This document shows positions 1-8,261 of a stretch of DNA of 64,000 nucleotides, piece by piece. Where the stretch lies: NCBI RefSeq assembly GCF_046127645.1, contig NZ_CP175919.1; one strand, written 5' to 3'. The notes beneath the pieces were generated by a model. The model did no database searches, was not told the origin of the DNA, and saw only the letters and a list, made by a program, of their open reading frames with translations. Within the stretch, counting starts at the first letter, position 1; the number at the start of each line of letters is the position of its first letter. Both the position numbers and the translations under genes were made by a program. This stretch comes from Clostridium_F caseinilyticum. GTDB lineage: Bacteria; Bacillota; Clostridia; Clostridiales; Clostridiaceae.

Positions 1-1885
1 TTATAAATTTTCTTATAACATTGTCTGGATAATTCTTGTACCCAACAGCATTAGCTCCTCTTATTAACATTTGGAACAATACATTTGGTATAGATTTTCT
101 TAACTCTTCTAATCTAGTCCAAGGAGATTCTTTTAAAAATCTATAGGCCACATCAAAAGTTGCTCCTCCCCACATTTCCATAGAGAATAAATCTTTCCCA
201 AGCACTGATTGAGATTTAGCTATTTTAAACATATCTATACTTCTCATTCTTGTAGCCATAAGGGATTGATGAGCATCTCTCATAGTTGTATCTGTTAAAA
301 GAAGTTTATTTTGATTCTTTATCCACTTAACTAATCCTTCTGGCCCTTTTTCATCTAATATTTGTTTAGTTCCTTTTAAGCTTAATCCTTCATCTACTAT
401 AGGTATTTTAGGTACATCAAAATCTTTCTTTATACCATGAGTTTCATTTACTACCTTTTCACCTATGAATTTTAATATTCTAACTTCATCATCAGTCTTT
501 GATGTTATTTCAAATAATTCTGGATTTTTTTCTATAAAGCCAGTATCACATTGTCCTTTTCTAAATTGTTCATGATTTAAAACATTTATTAAAAATCCTA
601 TATTGGTTTTAACACCATCTATTTTAAATTCCTTTATGGCTCTTATAGATTTTCTTATAGCATCATTAAATGTTCTAGACCAAGATGTAGTTTTAACTAA
701 TAAGCTATCATAATATGGACTTATTACAGAACCCGTAAAACCATTTCCGCCGTCTAATCTAATACCAAATCCTGAACCTGTTCTATAATCTTCTATTTTT
801 CCTGTATCTGGTGCAAAATTATTAGATGGATCTTCTGTAGTTACTCTACACTGAATAGCATATCCTCTTGTTTGTATAGATTCTTGAGATTTTATACCTA
901 CTTCTTCTGAATCTAATTTGTATCCCTCTGCTATTAAAATTTGGCTTTGAACAATATCAATTCCTGTAACCATTTCTGTAACAGTATGCTCTACCTGTAT
1001 TCTTGGATTCATTTCTATAAAATAATGATGACCACTAGTATCTACTAAAAATTCTAGTGTACCTGCACTTCTATAGCCTACAGTTTCAGCTATTTTTAAA
1101 GCATCACTACATATTTCTTCTCTCTTTTCCTTTGGCAGGGCAAAAGCTGGTGTAAATTCTATAACCTTTTGATGCCTTCTTTGTATAGAACAGTCCCTTT
1201 CATGTAAATGTACTATATTCCCATGCTTATCTCCTAATATTTGAACTTCTATATGCTTAGGATTTTCTAAATATTTTTCTATAAATATATCATCTATACC
1301 AAAAGCTTTTTTAGCTTCATTTTTTGCACTTTTAAAAGAAGATATTAATTCTTCTTCTGTTCTAACTATTCTCATACCCCTACCACCACCACCAGCGGCT
1401 GCTTTAAGCATTATTGGGTATCCACAATATCTTGCAAACTCTAAAGCTTCTTTCTCTGATTTAATTGGTTTTTGAACTCCAGGTATAGTCGGTACCCCTG
1501 CTTTTTCTGCAACTATTTTAGACTTTATCTTATCTCCTAGTTTTTCCATCATCTCTGCAGTAGGACCTATAAACTCTATTCCCGCTTCTCTACATTTTCT
1601 TGCAAATTCAGAGTTTTCTGCTAAAAAACCATAACCTGGATGTATTGCATCTACCCCTTTTTTTAAAGCCAATTGTATTATTTCTTCGATATTTAAATAA
1701 GCATCTATAGGACCTTTATTTTTTCCTATAAGATATGCTTCATCTGCCTTTGTTCTAAATAATGAAAATTTGTCTTCTTCAGAATATATTGCAACAGTTC
1801 TAATTCCTAATTCGTGACAGGCTCTGAATACTCTTATCGCAATTTCTCCTCTATTTGCCACTAATACTCTTTTAAACTTGTTCAT
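1..1885 (-). CDS. pyc: Pyruvate carboxylase, N-terminal part (cut by window edge)
   Basis: Biotin-dependent, cytoplasmic carboxylation of pyruvate to oxaloacetate, an anaplerotic step. About 628 residues are visible; the family is about 1145 residues, so the rest lies beyond base 1. Reading from the ATG at 1885, the N-terminus ANRGEIAIRVFRA is the biotin carboxylase N-domain signature, followed by the Gly-rich ATP-grasp loop AAAGGGGRGM near residue 165 and FIEMNPRIQVEHTVTE near residue 285. The segment LLTDTTMRDAHQSLMATR near residue 545 is the start of the carboxyltransferase domain, which separates pyruvate carboxylase from stand-alone acetyl-CoA biotin carboxylase. The SD is AAGGGGG upstream of the ATG. 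Single gene, with a terminator upstream at the end of tsaD. Nothing odd seen. Confidence 0.95.
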   Translation of the reverse strand, partial: MNKFKRVLVANRGEIAIRVFRACHELGIRTVAIYSEEDKFSLFRTKADEAYLIGKNKGPIDAYLNIEEIIQLALKKGVDAIHPGYGFLAENSEFARKCREAGIEFIGPTAEMMEKLGDKIKSKIVAEKAGVPTIPGVQKPIKSEKEALEFARYCGYPIMLKAAAGGGGRGMRIVRTEEELISSFKSAKNEAKKAFGIDDIFIEKYLENPKHIEVQILGDKHGNIVHLHERDCSIQRRHQKVIEFTPAFALPKEKREEICSDALKIAETVGYRSAGTLEFLVDTSGHHYFIEMNPRIQVEHTVTEMVTGIDIVQSQILIAEGYKLDSEEVGIKSQESIQTRGYAIQCRVTTEDPSNNFAPDTGKIEDYRTGSGFGIRLDGGNGFTGSVISPYYDSLLVKTTSWSRTFNDAIRKSIRAIKEFKIDGVKTNIGFLINVLNHEQFRKGQCDTGFIEKNPELFEITSKTDDEVRILKFIGEKVVNETHGIKKDFDVPKIPIVDEGLSLKGTKQILDEKGPEGLVKWIKNQNKLLLTDTTMRDAHQSLMATRMRSIDMFKIAKSQSVLGKDLFSMEMWGGATFDVAYRFLKESPWTRLEELRKSIPNVLFQMLIRGANAVGYKNYPDNVIRKFI

Positions 1886-2227
1886 TGTTATCCCCCTTTT
1901 TGTAAATATTGTGCCTTATTTTTAACTACATTATTTTCTAAATTATAAATATACCTTTACATTATATATAATTTATAAAATTTTTTCAATTGCATATTTT
2001 TTTTATTTTTCTTTCATTTAACATTTTAGGTTATTACTCTTTATAAAAATGCTAAAATATTTTTAAATTTACTATCATATTAATATAAAGCTAATATAAT
2101 AATATAATAATTTATCATATTATTCAATGATATAGTGGTATTTTTTTATTTTTTTTAACTTATTATTAGTTATCTTTTAATATAACTAGTTTTATAATAT
2201 TAATGTTTTAAATTTAACATATTTAAA
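1886..2227. other. Non-coding spacer upstream of pyc
   Basis: AT-only spacer between pyc and tsaD. I see no ORF with a ribosome binding site and no conserved RNA motif. It must hold the pyc promoter and leader, but no single -35/-10 pair stands out against the AT background. Confidence 0.5.
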
Positions 2228-2301
2228 AAAGACTTTATTTATGAACAAATAATAGTAGATTTTTATTCTATCCTATCATTTATTTATAAAATAAAGTCTT
2301 T
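2228..2301 (-). terminator. Terminator after tsaD
   Basis: Perfect 13-bp arms AAAGACTTTATTT (2228-2240) and its complement (2289-2301), followed on the minus strand by a run of six T. The loop is long (48 nt). The position just past the tsaD stop fits intrinsic termination. Confidence 0.65.
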
Positions 2302-2344
2302 ATTATTATATAAAATTTTACTTATATTGAAAGTTTAGTAGTTT

Positions 2345-3367
2345 CTATCTTTCTCCAAGCTTCAAATTTGGTACAGCATTTATATCTAAAGAAGTTCTTG
2401 TTCCTTTAACATATTCAAAATAAGCTGCACTTCCTATCATGGCTGCATTATCTGTACATAATATAAAAGGTGGTATCAACACTTCTATTCCTCTGCTTTT
2501 ACACTCTCTTACTAAAGTCTCTCTTAGCCAGGAATTAGCTGCTACACCTCCGGCTACTGCTATTTTATGTACTTTCTTACTCTTACAAGCTTTTATAGTA
2601 TTATCTACAAGTACACCTACTACAGATTTTTGGAAAGACGCTGCTACATCTGCCCTATTTATTTCTTCTCCCTTCATTTCCTTCTTATTCAAATAATTTA
2701 ATACTGCTGATTTTATTCCACTAAAAGAAAAATCTAAAGTATCATCATGAAAGTTTGCTCTTGGAAATTTTATAGCATCTTCATTTCCTTCCTTTGATAT
2801 TTTATCTATTTTAGGGCCTCCTGGATACCCTAACCCTATAGCCCTAGCTACTTTATCAAAAGCTTCTCCTGCTGCATCATCCCTAGTTTCACCTAATACT
2901 TCAAATTCACCATAATCTTTCATGTAAACTATAAAAGTATGTCCTCCTGATACTACTAAGCACATAAAAGGCGGTTTTAAATCTTTATATTCTATAAAAT
3001 TGGCACTTATGTGGCCTTCTATATGATTTACTCCTATAAGAGGTTTACCTGTTGAAAAAGCTAGTCCTTTTGCATATTGTAATCCTACAAGTAAAGCACC
3101 TACTAATCCTGGTCCATAAGTTACTCCTATAGCATCTATATCATCTAAAGTAAAGTTTGCCTCATCTAAAGCTTCTTGTACTACTGTACTTATCACCTCT
3201 ATATGCTTTCTAGAAGCAACTTCTGGTACTACCCCTCCGAATTTCTCATGGGTACTTATTTGTGATGCTATTATATTAGATAAAACTTCTCTACCATTAA
3301 CAACTACTGCCGCTGAAGTTTCATCACAACTACTTTCTATAGCTAAAATGTTTATATTTTCATTCAT
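2345..3367 (-). CDS. tsaD: tRNA N6-adenosine threonylcarbamoyltransferase TsaD
   Basis: Transfers threonylcarbamoyl from TC-AMP to A37 of ANN-decoding tRNAs (t6A), acting with TsaB and TsaE, both encoded at 15.1-16.3 kb here. It is 340 aa, the usual length for the Kae1/TsaD family. Visible ASKHA features are IESSCDETSAA at 10-20, the metal-binding HIEGH (His115, His119), VVSGGHT, GGPKIDK, FSFSGIKS and VAGGVAANS. The ATG has a good SD (AAAAGGAG). It stands alone, separated from tsaEB by about 12 kb, and is divergent from the RusA-like gene. An older name is gcp. No anomaly seen. Confidence 0.97.
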   Translation of the reverse strand: MNENINILAIESSCDETSAAVVVNGREVLSNIIASQISTHEKFGGVVPEVASRKHIEVISTVVQEALDEANFTLDDIDAIGVTYGPGLVGALLVGLQYAKGLAFSTGKPLIGVNHIEGHISANFIEYKDLKPPFMCLVVSGGHTFIVYMKDYGEFEVLGETRDDAAGEAFDKVARAIGLGYPGGPKIDKISKEGNEDAIKFPRANFHDDTLDFSFSGIKSAVLNYLNKKEMKGEEINRADVAASFQKSVVGVLVDNTIKACKSKKVHKIAVAGGVAANSWLRETLVRECKSRGIEVLIPPFILCTDNAAMIGSAAYFEYVKGTRTSLDINAVPNLKLGER

Positions 3368-3589
3368 ATTTCTTACTCCTTTTTATGTAATTAAATATAT
3401 ATTAACTGTATAACTTATTATTCTTTTATAAATCTAAATTACATTATACTTTATTGAATTTAGATATTCAAATATAGTTTTGACATAAAAATTTAAAAAT
3501 TTCAATCAAAATAAAATCCAATTTATAAAATCTAATTTTAAAATCAAATATGCTATAATAAAATACAGAATAGTAAAAGGAGCTCAAAT

Positions 3590-4213
3590 ATGAAAAAATA
3601 CGCTAAAGTAATAATAGAAGGATCACCTATATCTAAATCAAATTTTAAATTGTTTAATTTACAAGGACGAGCTATAATGCCTTTAAACTCTGGCAAATAT
3701 CACGATAGGTATGCAGTATATGAAGAAAAAATAGCTTATGAGGCAAGACTTCAAAATCCTAATACAGTATTGGAAGAATCATTAATTGCAGTATTAAAAG
3801 TCTACTATAAAAGTAAAAAAAGACATCCTGATACCAACAATATAACTAAAAGTATATTTGATGGAATAGAAAAAAGTGGTCTTATAATAAATGATGCCCA
3901 AATAAGAAGATTAATAATAGAAGAATTTTATGATAAAGAATTTCCACGATTTGAATTAGAATTATACGCAGAAAGTGTTTTTAAGATGGAATATAATATT
4001 ATAGAAAAAGAAAATATAGATGAGCCAATAAATTATTCTCCTCCTCCAAATAAAAAAGTTAAGTTTAATAAAAATAAGGACAAATCCATATTGACACCAA
4101 AAGATAAAATGATATGTGAAATATGTGGTAAATCCATAAATAAAAATGACATTGTAACAGCAAATAAACAAACAATAATAATATGTAAAAAATGTCTAAC
4201 AAAATTATTTTAA
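3590..4213 (+). CDS. RusA-like Holliday-junction nuclease with C-terminal zinc finger
   Basis: A 207-residue protein. Residues 1-130 resemble the RusA endodeoxyribonuclease fold, with the core PDTNNITKSIFDG (79-92) followed by INDAQI (100-105). Classical RusA has a D-x-D-N pair plus a later DD-x-Q Asp as catalytic acids. Here Asp81, Asp91 and Asp102 are present, but the second Asp of D-x-D-N is Asn83, so activity is not assured. A charged linker (about 140-172) leads to a CxxC...CxxC zinc finger (Cys176, 179, 199, 202), which phage RusA proteins of about 120 aa lack. The SD AAAAGGAG and a TATAAT at 3554 support the start. It is not in a visible prophage. Family assignment is by motif; function is inferred. 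Confidence 0.75.
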   Translation: MKKYAKVIIEGSPISKSNFKLFNLQGRAIMPLNSGKYHDRYAVYEEKIAYEARLQNPNTVLEESLIAVLKVYYKSKKRHPDTNNITKSIFDGIEKSGLIINDAQIRRLIIEEFYDKEFPRFELELYAESVFKMEYNIIEKENIDEPINYSPPPNKKVKFNKNKDKSILTPKDKMICEICGKSINKNDIVTANKQTIIICKKCLTKLF

Positions 4214-4287
4214 TAAGGTCTGTAGTCATATTTGTGTAAAAACAAATTCCTCTATATAATTCTATTAAGAAATATACTACATAAAAA

Positions 4288-4544
4288 GGGTCTATCTCAA
4301 AATAAAAATATCCTTAATTTTAAAACCGTAAATATAAATAATACATTCATAAAACAATTCATTTTGCTAAGTAGTTCTAAATTTGACTCCATTAAAAATC
4401 TTTTACTCAGTAGAGGCAACCTCCTCTGGCTTCACTACTGGCTCATCACGGCCTGTGAGAAATTATAAAAATTTTTAATTACGCCAAATTAAGAACTACT
4501 AAAGCTCATTTATATATTTATTACATGTATTATTTATATTTACT
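4288..4544 (+). repeat. Palindromic repeat R1, copy 1, left segment (interrupted by the IS)
   Basis: Left part of a roughly 300-bp imperfect palindrome. Its arms, for example CTTAATTTTAAAACCGTAAA near 4313, are the reverse complement of the segment at 6003-6022. The centre (4405-4460) carries the nested pair CAGTAG / CTACTG and a Gly-less, non-coding sequence. The whole element is the reverse complement of R1 copy 2 at 16.8-17.1 kb. The 78-codon open frame over it has no ribosome binding site and is not a gene. The outer end GGGTCTATCTC looks like a transposon terminus. Confidence 0.8.
4540..4544. repeat. IS target-site duplication, left (TTACT)
   Basis: TTACT directly before the left IS end, repeated at 5999-6003. 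Removing the IS and one copy rejoins TTTACTATATTAAAATT, which aligns with the uninterrupted R1 copy 2. Confidence 0.8.
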
Positions 4545-4603
4545 ATCACTAGCGTTCAATATTTGGAAATAAAATACTATTAACAAAATGGATATGAAAA
4601 TTC

Positions 4604-5830
4604 ATGGAATTTTTCCATAAATTTTATAATGAAAAAATCAGCAACCTTTGCTTTAGTATAATTACCCGAAAATATACTGCAAGGAGGTTGCTGATTATTA
4701 ATATAGATAATTATAATATGTTATTTCAAAAATTTATAGACCTAATTGATTGGAAATCCTTGAAAATAGCTTCTTTTAAGTTAAATATTGATTACTTAAC
4801 TATAGAAAATCACCTTAAAACTCTGATTTATTTTCAAATAGCAGAGCTAGATTATTTAAGGGATATTCATGAATTTATGCAATCAAAGTCTGATTTAAAT
4901 CAAATAATAAAAGGCGTTAGCCTGGGAAGTTTATCAAATTATAATAACAAAATAAATTATACTGTATTGCTTCCTGTAATTAATAGTATTTTAATCAAAT
5001 CTTTTATTTCAATTCCTACAAATAAAAGAATTAAAAAATTCGGTTCTGTAAAACTTATAGATTCTTCAACTATTAGTACGTGTATAACTTATTTTAAATG
5101 GGCGGAATTTAGAGCTTCAAAAGCAGGAATTAAAATTCATACAAAATTTGATTTAGGAAAAGGTATTCCTGAAACAATAGTCGTAACTAATGCTAAAGAA
5201 CATGATAAATCAGCACTTGAACAATTAATAACTGAAAAAAATTGCATTTATATTTTTGATAGAGCATATGTTGATTATCGATGCTTTGATGGGTATTCCC
5301 AAAATAATAAATATTTCATATCTAGACTTAAAAACAATGCCCTTGCTAGTGAAGTTAAAAATTTGGATATAACTTATTGTGATGATAATCATAGATTATT
5401 AGATAAAGATACTGAAATAATTTATGACAAGATTGTTTACTTAGGGCATAACTATAATTATAAAACTGAAGAAAAGTATAGAGTTATAAAAATCGTAGAT
5501 TCTCAAAATAGAGAAATAACATTTGTAACTAATATATTTAATTTATCCACTGAAGAAATATCATGGCTATATAAAAAGCGTTGGGAAATAGAACTTTTCT
5601 TTAAATGGATAAAACAAAATCTTAAAATTAAAAGATTTATAGGACATAGTTTAAATGCTGTAATGATGCAAATAATATCAGCAATAATGACTTTCCTAAT
5701 GCTAAGACTTATAGAAAAAGAATTTATTACATCCTTCGGATTAACGATTATAAAGCGTAGAATAAAACATTGTTTAAGTAAAAAAATAAATTCAACAGAG
5801 TTCTCATGGGCTAATTTTTTAGGTGGATAA
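4604..5830 (+). CDS. IS4-family transposase
   Basis: DDE transposase of the IS. The IS4 signature Y-x2-R-x3-E-x6-K is present as YKKRWEIELFFKWIK near residue 325; the earlier catalytic Asp residues are in LIDSSTIS and IFDRAYVDY. The frame is intact, so the element may be active. The start is uncertain: the ATG at 4604 has no SD. A strong AAGGAGG lies at 4681-4687, too far from the next in-frame ATG (4718) and well spaced only for ATT codons at 4694/4697. The N-terminus after 4718 (MLFQKFIDLIDW) looks like a normal family start. The SD is buried in a hairpin (see 4636-4696), suggesting translational control. Confidence 0.88.
   Translation: MEFFHKFYNEKISNLCFSIITRKYTARRLLIINIDNYNMLFQKFIDLIDWKSLKIASFKLNIDYLTIENHLKTLIYFQIAELDYLRDIHEFMQSKSDLNQIIKGVSLGSLSNYNNKINYTVLLPVINSILIKSFISIPTNKRIKKFGSVKLIDSSTISTCITYFKWAEFRASKAGIKIHTKFDLGKGIPETIVVTNAKEHDKSALEQLITEKNCIYIFDRAYVDYRCFDGYSQNNKYFISRLKNNALASEVKNLDITYCDDNHRLLDKDTEIIYDKIVYLGHNYNYKTEEKYRVIKIVDSQNREITFVTNIFNLSTEEISWLYKKRWEIELFFKWIKQNLKIKRFIGHSLNAVMMQIISAIMTFLMLRLIEKEFITSFGLTIIKRRIKHCLSKKINSTEFSWANFLGG
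4636..4696 (+). promoter_or_regulatory. Hairpin hiding the transposase ribosome binding site
   Basis: Perfect 12-bp arms AATCAGCAACCT (4636-4647) and AGGTTGCTGATT (4685-4696), extended inward by TTGC/GCAA and AGTATA/TATACT. The right arm covers most of the SD AAGGAGG at 4681-4687. A TATAAT at 4657-4662 lies in the left half, so a transcript begun inside would lack the left arm and keep the SD free, while read-through from outside would hide it. The control logic is inferred by analogy with IS10/IS50. Confidence 0.65.
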
Positions 5831-5871
5831 ATAAACATAAAACTCCATATAAATCCACAAGCTAACGCTTT

Positions 5872-5892
5872 GGGTATTCTATACCCTTTTTT
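5872..5892 (+). terminator. Terminator after the transposase
   Basis: GGGTAT / ATACCC hairpin with a 3-nt loop followed by six T, 40 bp past the transposase stop. A second hairpin (5908-5953, CTAATCCTA / TAGGATTAG plus T run) follows within the IS. Confidence 0.7.
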
Positions 5893-5907
5893 ATAGGTAT
5901 AATAATG

Positions 5908-5954
5908 AAACTAATCCTAAATTTAGAATATAGATAATCTAGGATTAGTTTTTT
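5908..5954. terminator. Second hairpin terminator inside the IS right end
   Basis: Arms AAACTAATCCTA and TAGGATTAGTTT with a T-rich tail on the plus strand and an A run before it, so it could stop transcription from either side and insulate the IS. Confidence 0.6.
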
Positions 5955-5998
5955 AAATGTCAATATAAAATATTTTCTAATTGATGAACGCTAGTGAT

Positions 5999-6036
5999 TT
6001 ACTATATTAAAATTAAGGATATTTTAGCTCATATTT
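5999..6036 (+). repeat. R1 copy 1, right segment, with right target duplication
   Basis: Begins with the second TTACT (5999-6003) and continues with TATATTAAAATTAAGGATAT, the complement of the left R1 arm. It ends against the stop codon of the oxidoreductase at 6037. Confidence 0.75.
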
Positions 6037-7293
6037 TTATTTTATACTTACAGTTATCTTTTTCAAGTTTTCATAGCTTAATAGTTTATCTTTAGATATT
6101 TTTATATTGATAATATCTCCAGGTTTTATATTTTCATTCAAACTCAAATTTTCTTTAATCTGATCATAATAAATATAAATGTTCTGATTTTCATATAATC
6201 TATCAAATTTTAACTTTAACTGTACATCTCCTTTTAAATTGTGTAGATTTATAAAATTAGGCAACAAATATTTTATACCTTTATCTGCCCATAATCCTAC
6301 TCTTTCACCTTCTAAAAAACTTTTCCCTTTAATATATTGAGAAGCGCTTTCCCCTACGCTATACCCCTCTTTTGTTACATTATCCGCAGTATCATATACA
6401 TGTAGAACATTGCCACAAGCAAATATGCCTTCTACCATGGTTTGAAAATTTTCTCCAACCTTAGGTCCCCAAGTAGATTTGTTTAATTCTATATCTGTTT
6501 TTCTTATAATTTCACTATCTCCTCTTAGTTCTACAGATAACATTAAAGTATCACAAGGTATATACATCTCTGTACCTTGTATTGGAATTCTATCTTCATT
6601 TACTCTTGCTATAGTAACTCCCTCAACTCTATCTTTTCCTTTTATATTTACAACAGTATGACCTAACTTAAGTGGTATATCAAATTCATCTAAACAGTTC
6701 ACCACATTATTTTCTGTTCCATAGCAATAAGGCATAATTTCAACTACAGCTTTTATATTTGCTCCCTCTAAAGCCATTCTTCTAGCCATTACTAATGCTA
6801 CATCCCCAGAACCTAATATAACCACCTCTTTACCAGGCATATATCCTTCTATATTTATAAACTTCTGTATGGAACCTGCTGTATATATACCTGCGCACTT
6901 ACTTCCTGGTATATTTATTGCTCCTTTAGGTCTTTCTCTACATCCTGAAGCTAGTATAATAGCTTTAGCTTTTAGATTAAACATTCCATCTTCAGGATTA
7001 ACTGCTTTAATACTTTTATCTTTATCTATAGATAAAACCATTGTATCTATTTTATATTCTATATCTAATCTATTTATTTCATTTATTAATTTTTGAGCAT
7101 ATTCTGGACCAGATAAATTTTCTTTAAATACATGCAATCCAAAGCCTGTATGGATACACTGGTTAAGTATGCCGCCTAAAGAATCTTCTCTTTCTAATAT
7201 CAAAATATCATCAATACCTTTATTTTTAGCCGAAATTGCAGCAGCCATTCCTGCCGGTCCTCCGCCTATAATTACTAAATCTATTTCCTTCAT
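6037..7293 (-). CDS. FAD/NAD(P)-dependent oxidoreductase (glycerol-3-phosphate dehydrogenase-associated type)
   Basis: A 418-aa flavoprotein with two dinucleotide folds: IIGGGPAGMAAAISA at 8-22 for FAD and VILGSGDVALVMARR near 158-172 for NAD(P). GIFACGNVLHVYDTADNV near 300 is the second FAD contact. The sequence LGGILNQCIHTGFG and SGCRERPKG are typical of the small subunit found beside anaerobic glycerol-3-phosphate dehydrogenase-like (GlpA-type) proteins and a DUF1667 protein. Neither partner is next to it: downstream is repeat R1 with the IS, upstream a spacer. The ATG at 7293 has SD GGAGGG. Substrate cannot be told from sequence; a role in glycerol-phosphate metabolism is an inference. 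Confidence 0.82.
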   Translation of the reverse strand: MKEIDLVIIGGGPAGMAAAISAKNKGIDDILILEREDSLGGILNQCIHTGFGLHVFKENLSGPEYAQKLINEINRLDIEYKIDTMVLSIDKDKSIKAVNPEDGMFNLKAKAIILASGCRERPKGAINIPGSKCAGIYTAGSIQKFINIEGYMPGKEVVILGSGDVALVMARRMALEGANIKAVVEIMPYCYGTENNVVNCLDEFDIPLKLGHTVVNIKGKDRVEGVTIARVNEDRIPIQGTEMYIPCDTLMLSVELRGDSEIIRKTDIELNKSTWGPKVGENFQTMVEGIFACGNVLHVYDTADNVTKEGYSVGESASQYIKGKSFLEGERVGLWADKGIKYLLPNFINLHNLKGDVQLKLKFDRLYENQNIYIYYDQIKENLSLNENIKPGDIINIKISKDKLLSYENLKKITVSIK

Positions 7294-7614
7294 TATTAGA
7301 CCCTCCAGCGCAATGCTATTAATATGAATTTAGATTTAATTCCTATATAATTTTATCATATATATGAAAGAAAATAAAATTACTAATTTTTATGCCATAT
7401 GAAACAATATTAATTATATTATGCTACACTGCACAAATAAATTTATATAAATAATATATAAAAAGTAACTCACAACAAAAAAATAAACTGCCTCCATTAA
7501 GTAGACAGATAAACATTTAAATTTAAACACATTGAGCTGGCTCACATGCTTGATAATAACCCTAATTTTTCAACTTTAATTTTAAAATATCTATTTTTTT
7601 GCAAATTAGAATAT
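7294..7614. other. Spacer with a possible IS3-type end remnant
   Basis: No ORF with a ribosome binding site. The 21 bp at 7488-7508 (CTGCCTCCATTAAGTAGACAG) resembles the outer end of some IS3-group elements, but there is no transposase fragment or second end nearby. Confidence 0.25.
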
Positions 7615-8241
7615 TTACTGCAAATTAGAAATATATTTTTTCATTTGTGACATAAATTCTTTAGAGGAAATTTTTTTACCAGCTTCCATATCCAATACTT
7701 TAGAAGCACCTACACTTAAGTATATCTCATCTATATTATTATGAGGAATAACAAATATACCCTGTCCTTCAAATTCAAAATATTTTATATCTTCTTCTGA
7801 CTTCACATTATTTTTTATATCTTTATATATTTTCATTAAATCTTTACTTCTGTTTTTTCCACCCATTTTTATTGGTCTAACATCGTTTGCCACTACAATT
7901 CCTTCTGGTTCATCTTCATTCATCATAAACCATAGCTTTTTATCTGTTCTTTGTAAAAGCTTAGATATGTTTTTTCCATCACTAGATAAAATATCTTTTG
8001 CTTCAGCCATGCTGTAAATTGGAAGTGAAAAATCTGAAAGTTGAAGTCCATCTTGATTTTTTTTAGGTAAAATATCTTTTGCACTTTGATTTTGTCCTGC
8101 TTTATAATCCTTTTGTCCTGCTTTATAGTCCTCTAAGGCTAAATTTTCTACTCTATCAGAAGCCATAATATTGTAAGAAGCAATTCCAATAGCACCTATT
8201 ACTACTCCAGCTAAAACTAAAGTTTTAAATATTTTTATCAC
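7615..8241 (-). CDS. Exported protein of unknown function, partner of the protease upstream
   Basis: 208 aa, not recognised. An uncleaved anchor or signal peptide (about residues 6-26, TLVLAGVVIGAIGIASYNIM) is followed by a tandem DYKAGQ repeat (about 38-50), a Lys/Asp/Ser linker, and a mixed alpha/beta C-terminal part with FVIPHNNIDEIYLSVGAS near 165. There are no cysteines, so it is not a lipoprotein or zinc protein. The GTG start is fixed by SD AAAGGAGGG. It lies 20 bp behind the secreted cysteine protease and is probably co-transcribed. An inhibitor, chaperone or substrate of that protease is a reasonable guess, but nothing in the sequence proves it. Confidence 0.7.
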   Translation of the reverse strand: MIKIFKTLVLAGVVIGAIGIASYNIMASDRVENLALEDYKAGQKDYKAGQNQSAKDILPKKNQDGLQLSDFSLPIYSMAEAKDILSSDGKNISKLLQRTDKKLWFMMNEDEPEGIVVANDVRPIKMGGKNRSKDLMKIYKDIKNNVKSEEDIKYFEFEGQGIFVIPHNNIDEIYLSVGASKVLDMEAGKKISSKEFMSQMKKYISNLQ

Positions 8242-8261
8242 AAAAAACCCTCCTTTAAAAA

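Larger units (their letters stand above)
4545..5998 (+). mobile_element. Complete IS4-type insertion sequence, 1454 bp
   Basis: The ends are defined by 14-bp perfect terminal inverted repeats, ATCACTAGCGTTCA at 4545-4558 and its complement at 5985-5998, flanked by TTACT on both sides. It carries one transposase gene and its own terminators. It sits inside the palindromic repeat R1, so it arrived after R1. The uninterrupted R1 copy 2 confirms both junctions independently. Confidence 0.88.

Noticed and set aside
4232..4468. 78-codon open frame after the RusA-like gene
   Set aside because: Lies wholly within palindromic repeat R1, has no ribosome binding site and no recognisable protein features.
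7488..7508. IS3-type terminal repeat
   Set aside because: Only about 21 bp resemble such an end, with no partner end, duplication or transposase remnant; kept as a note only.
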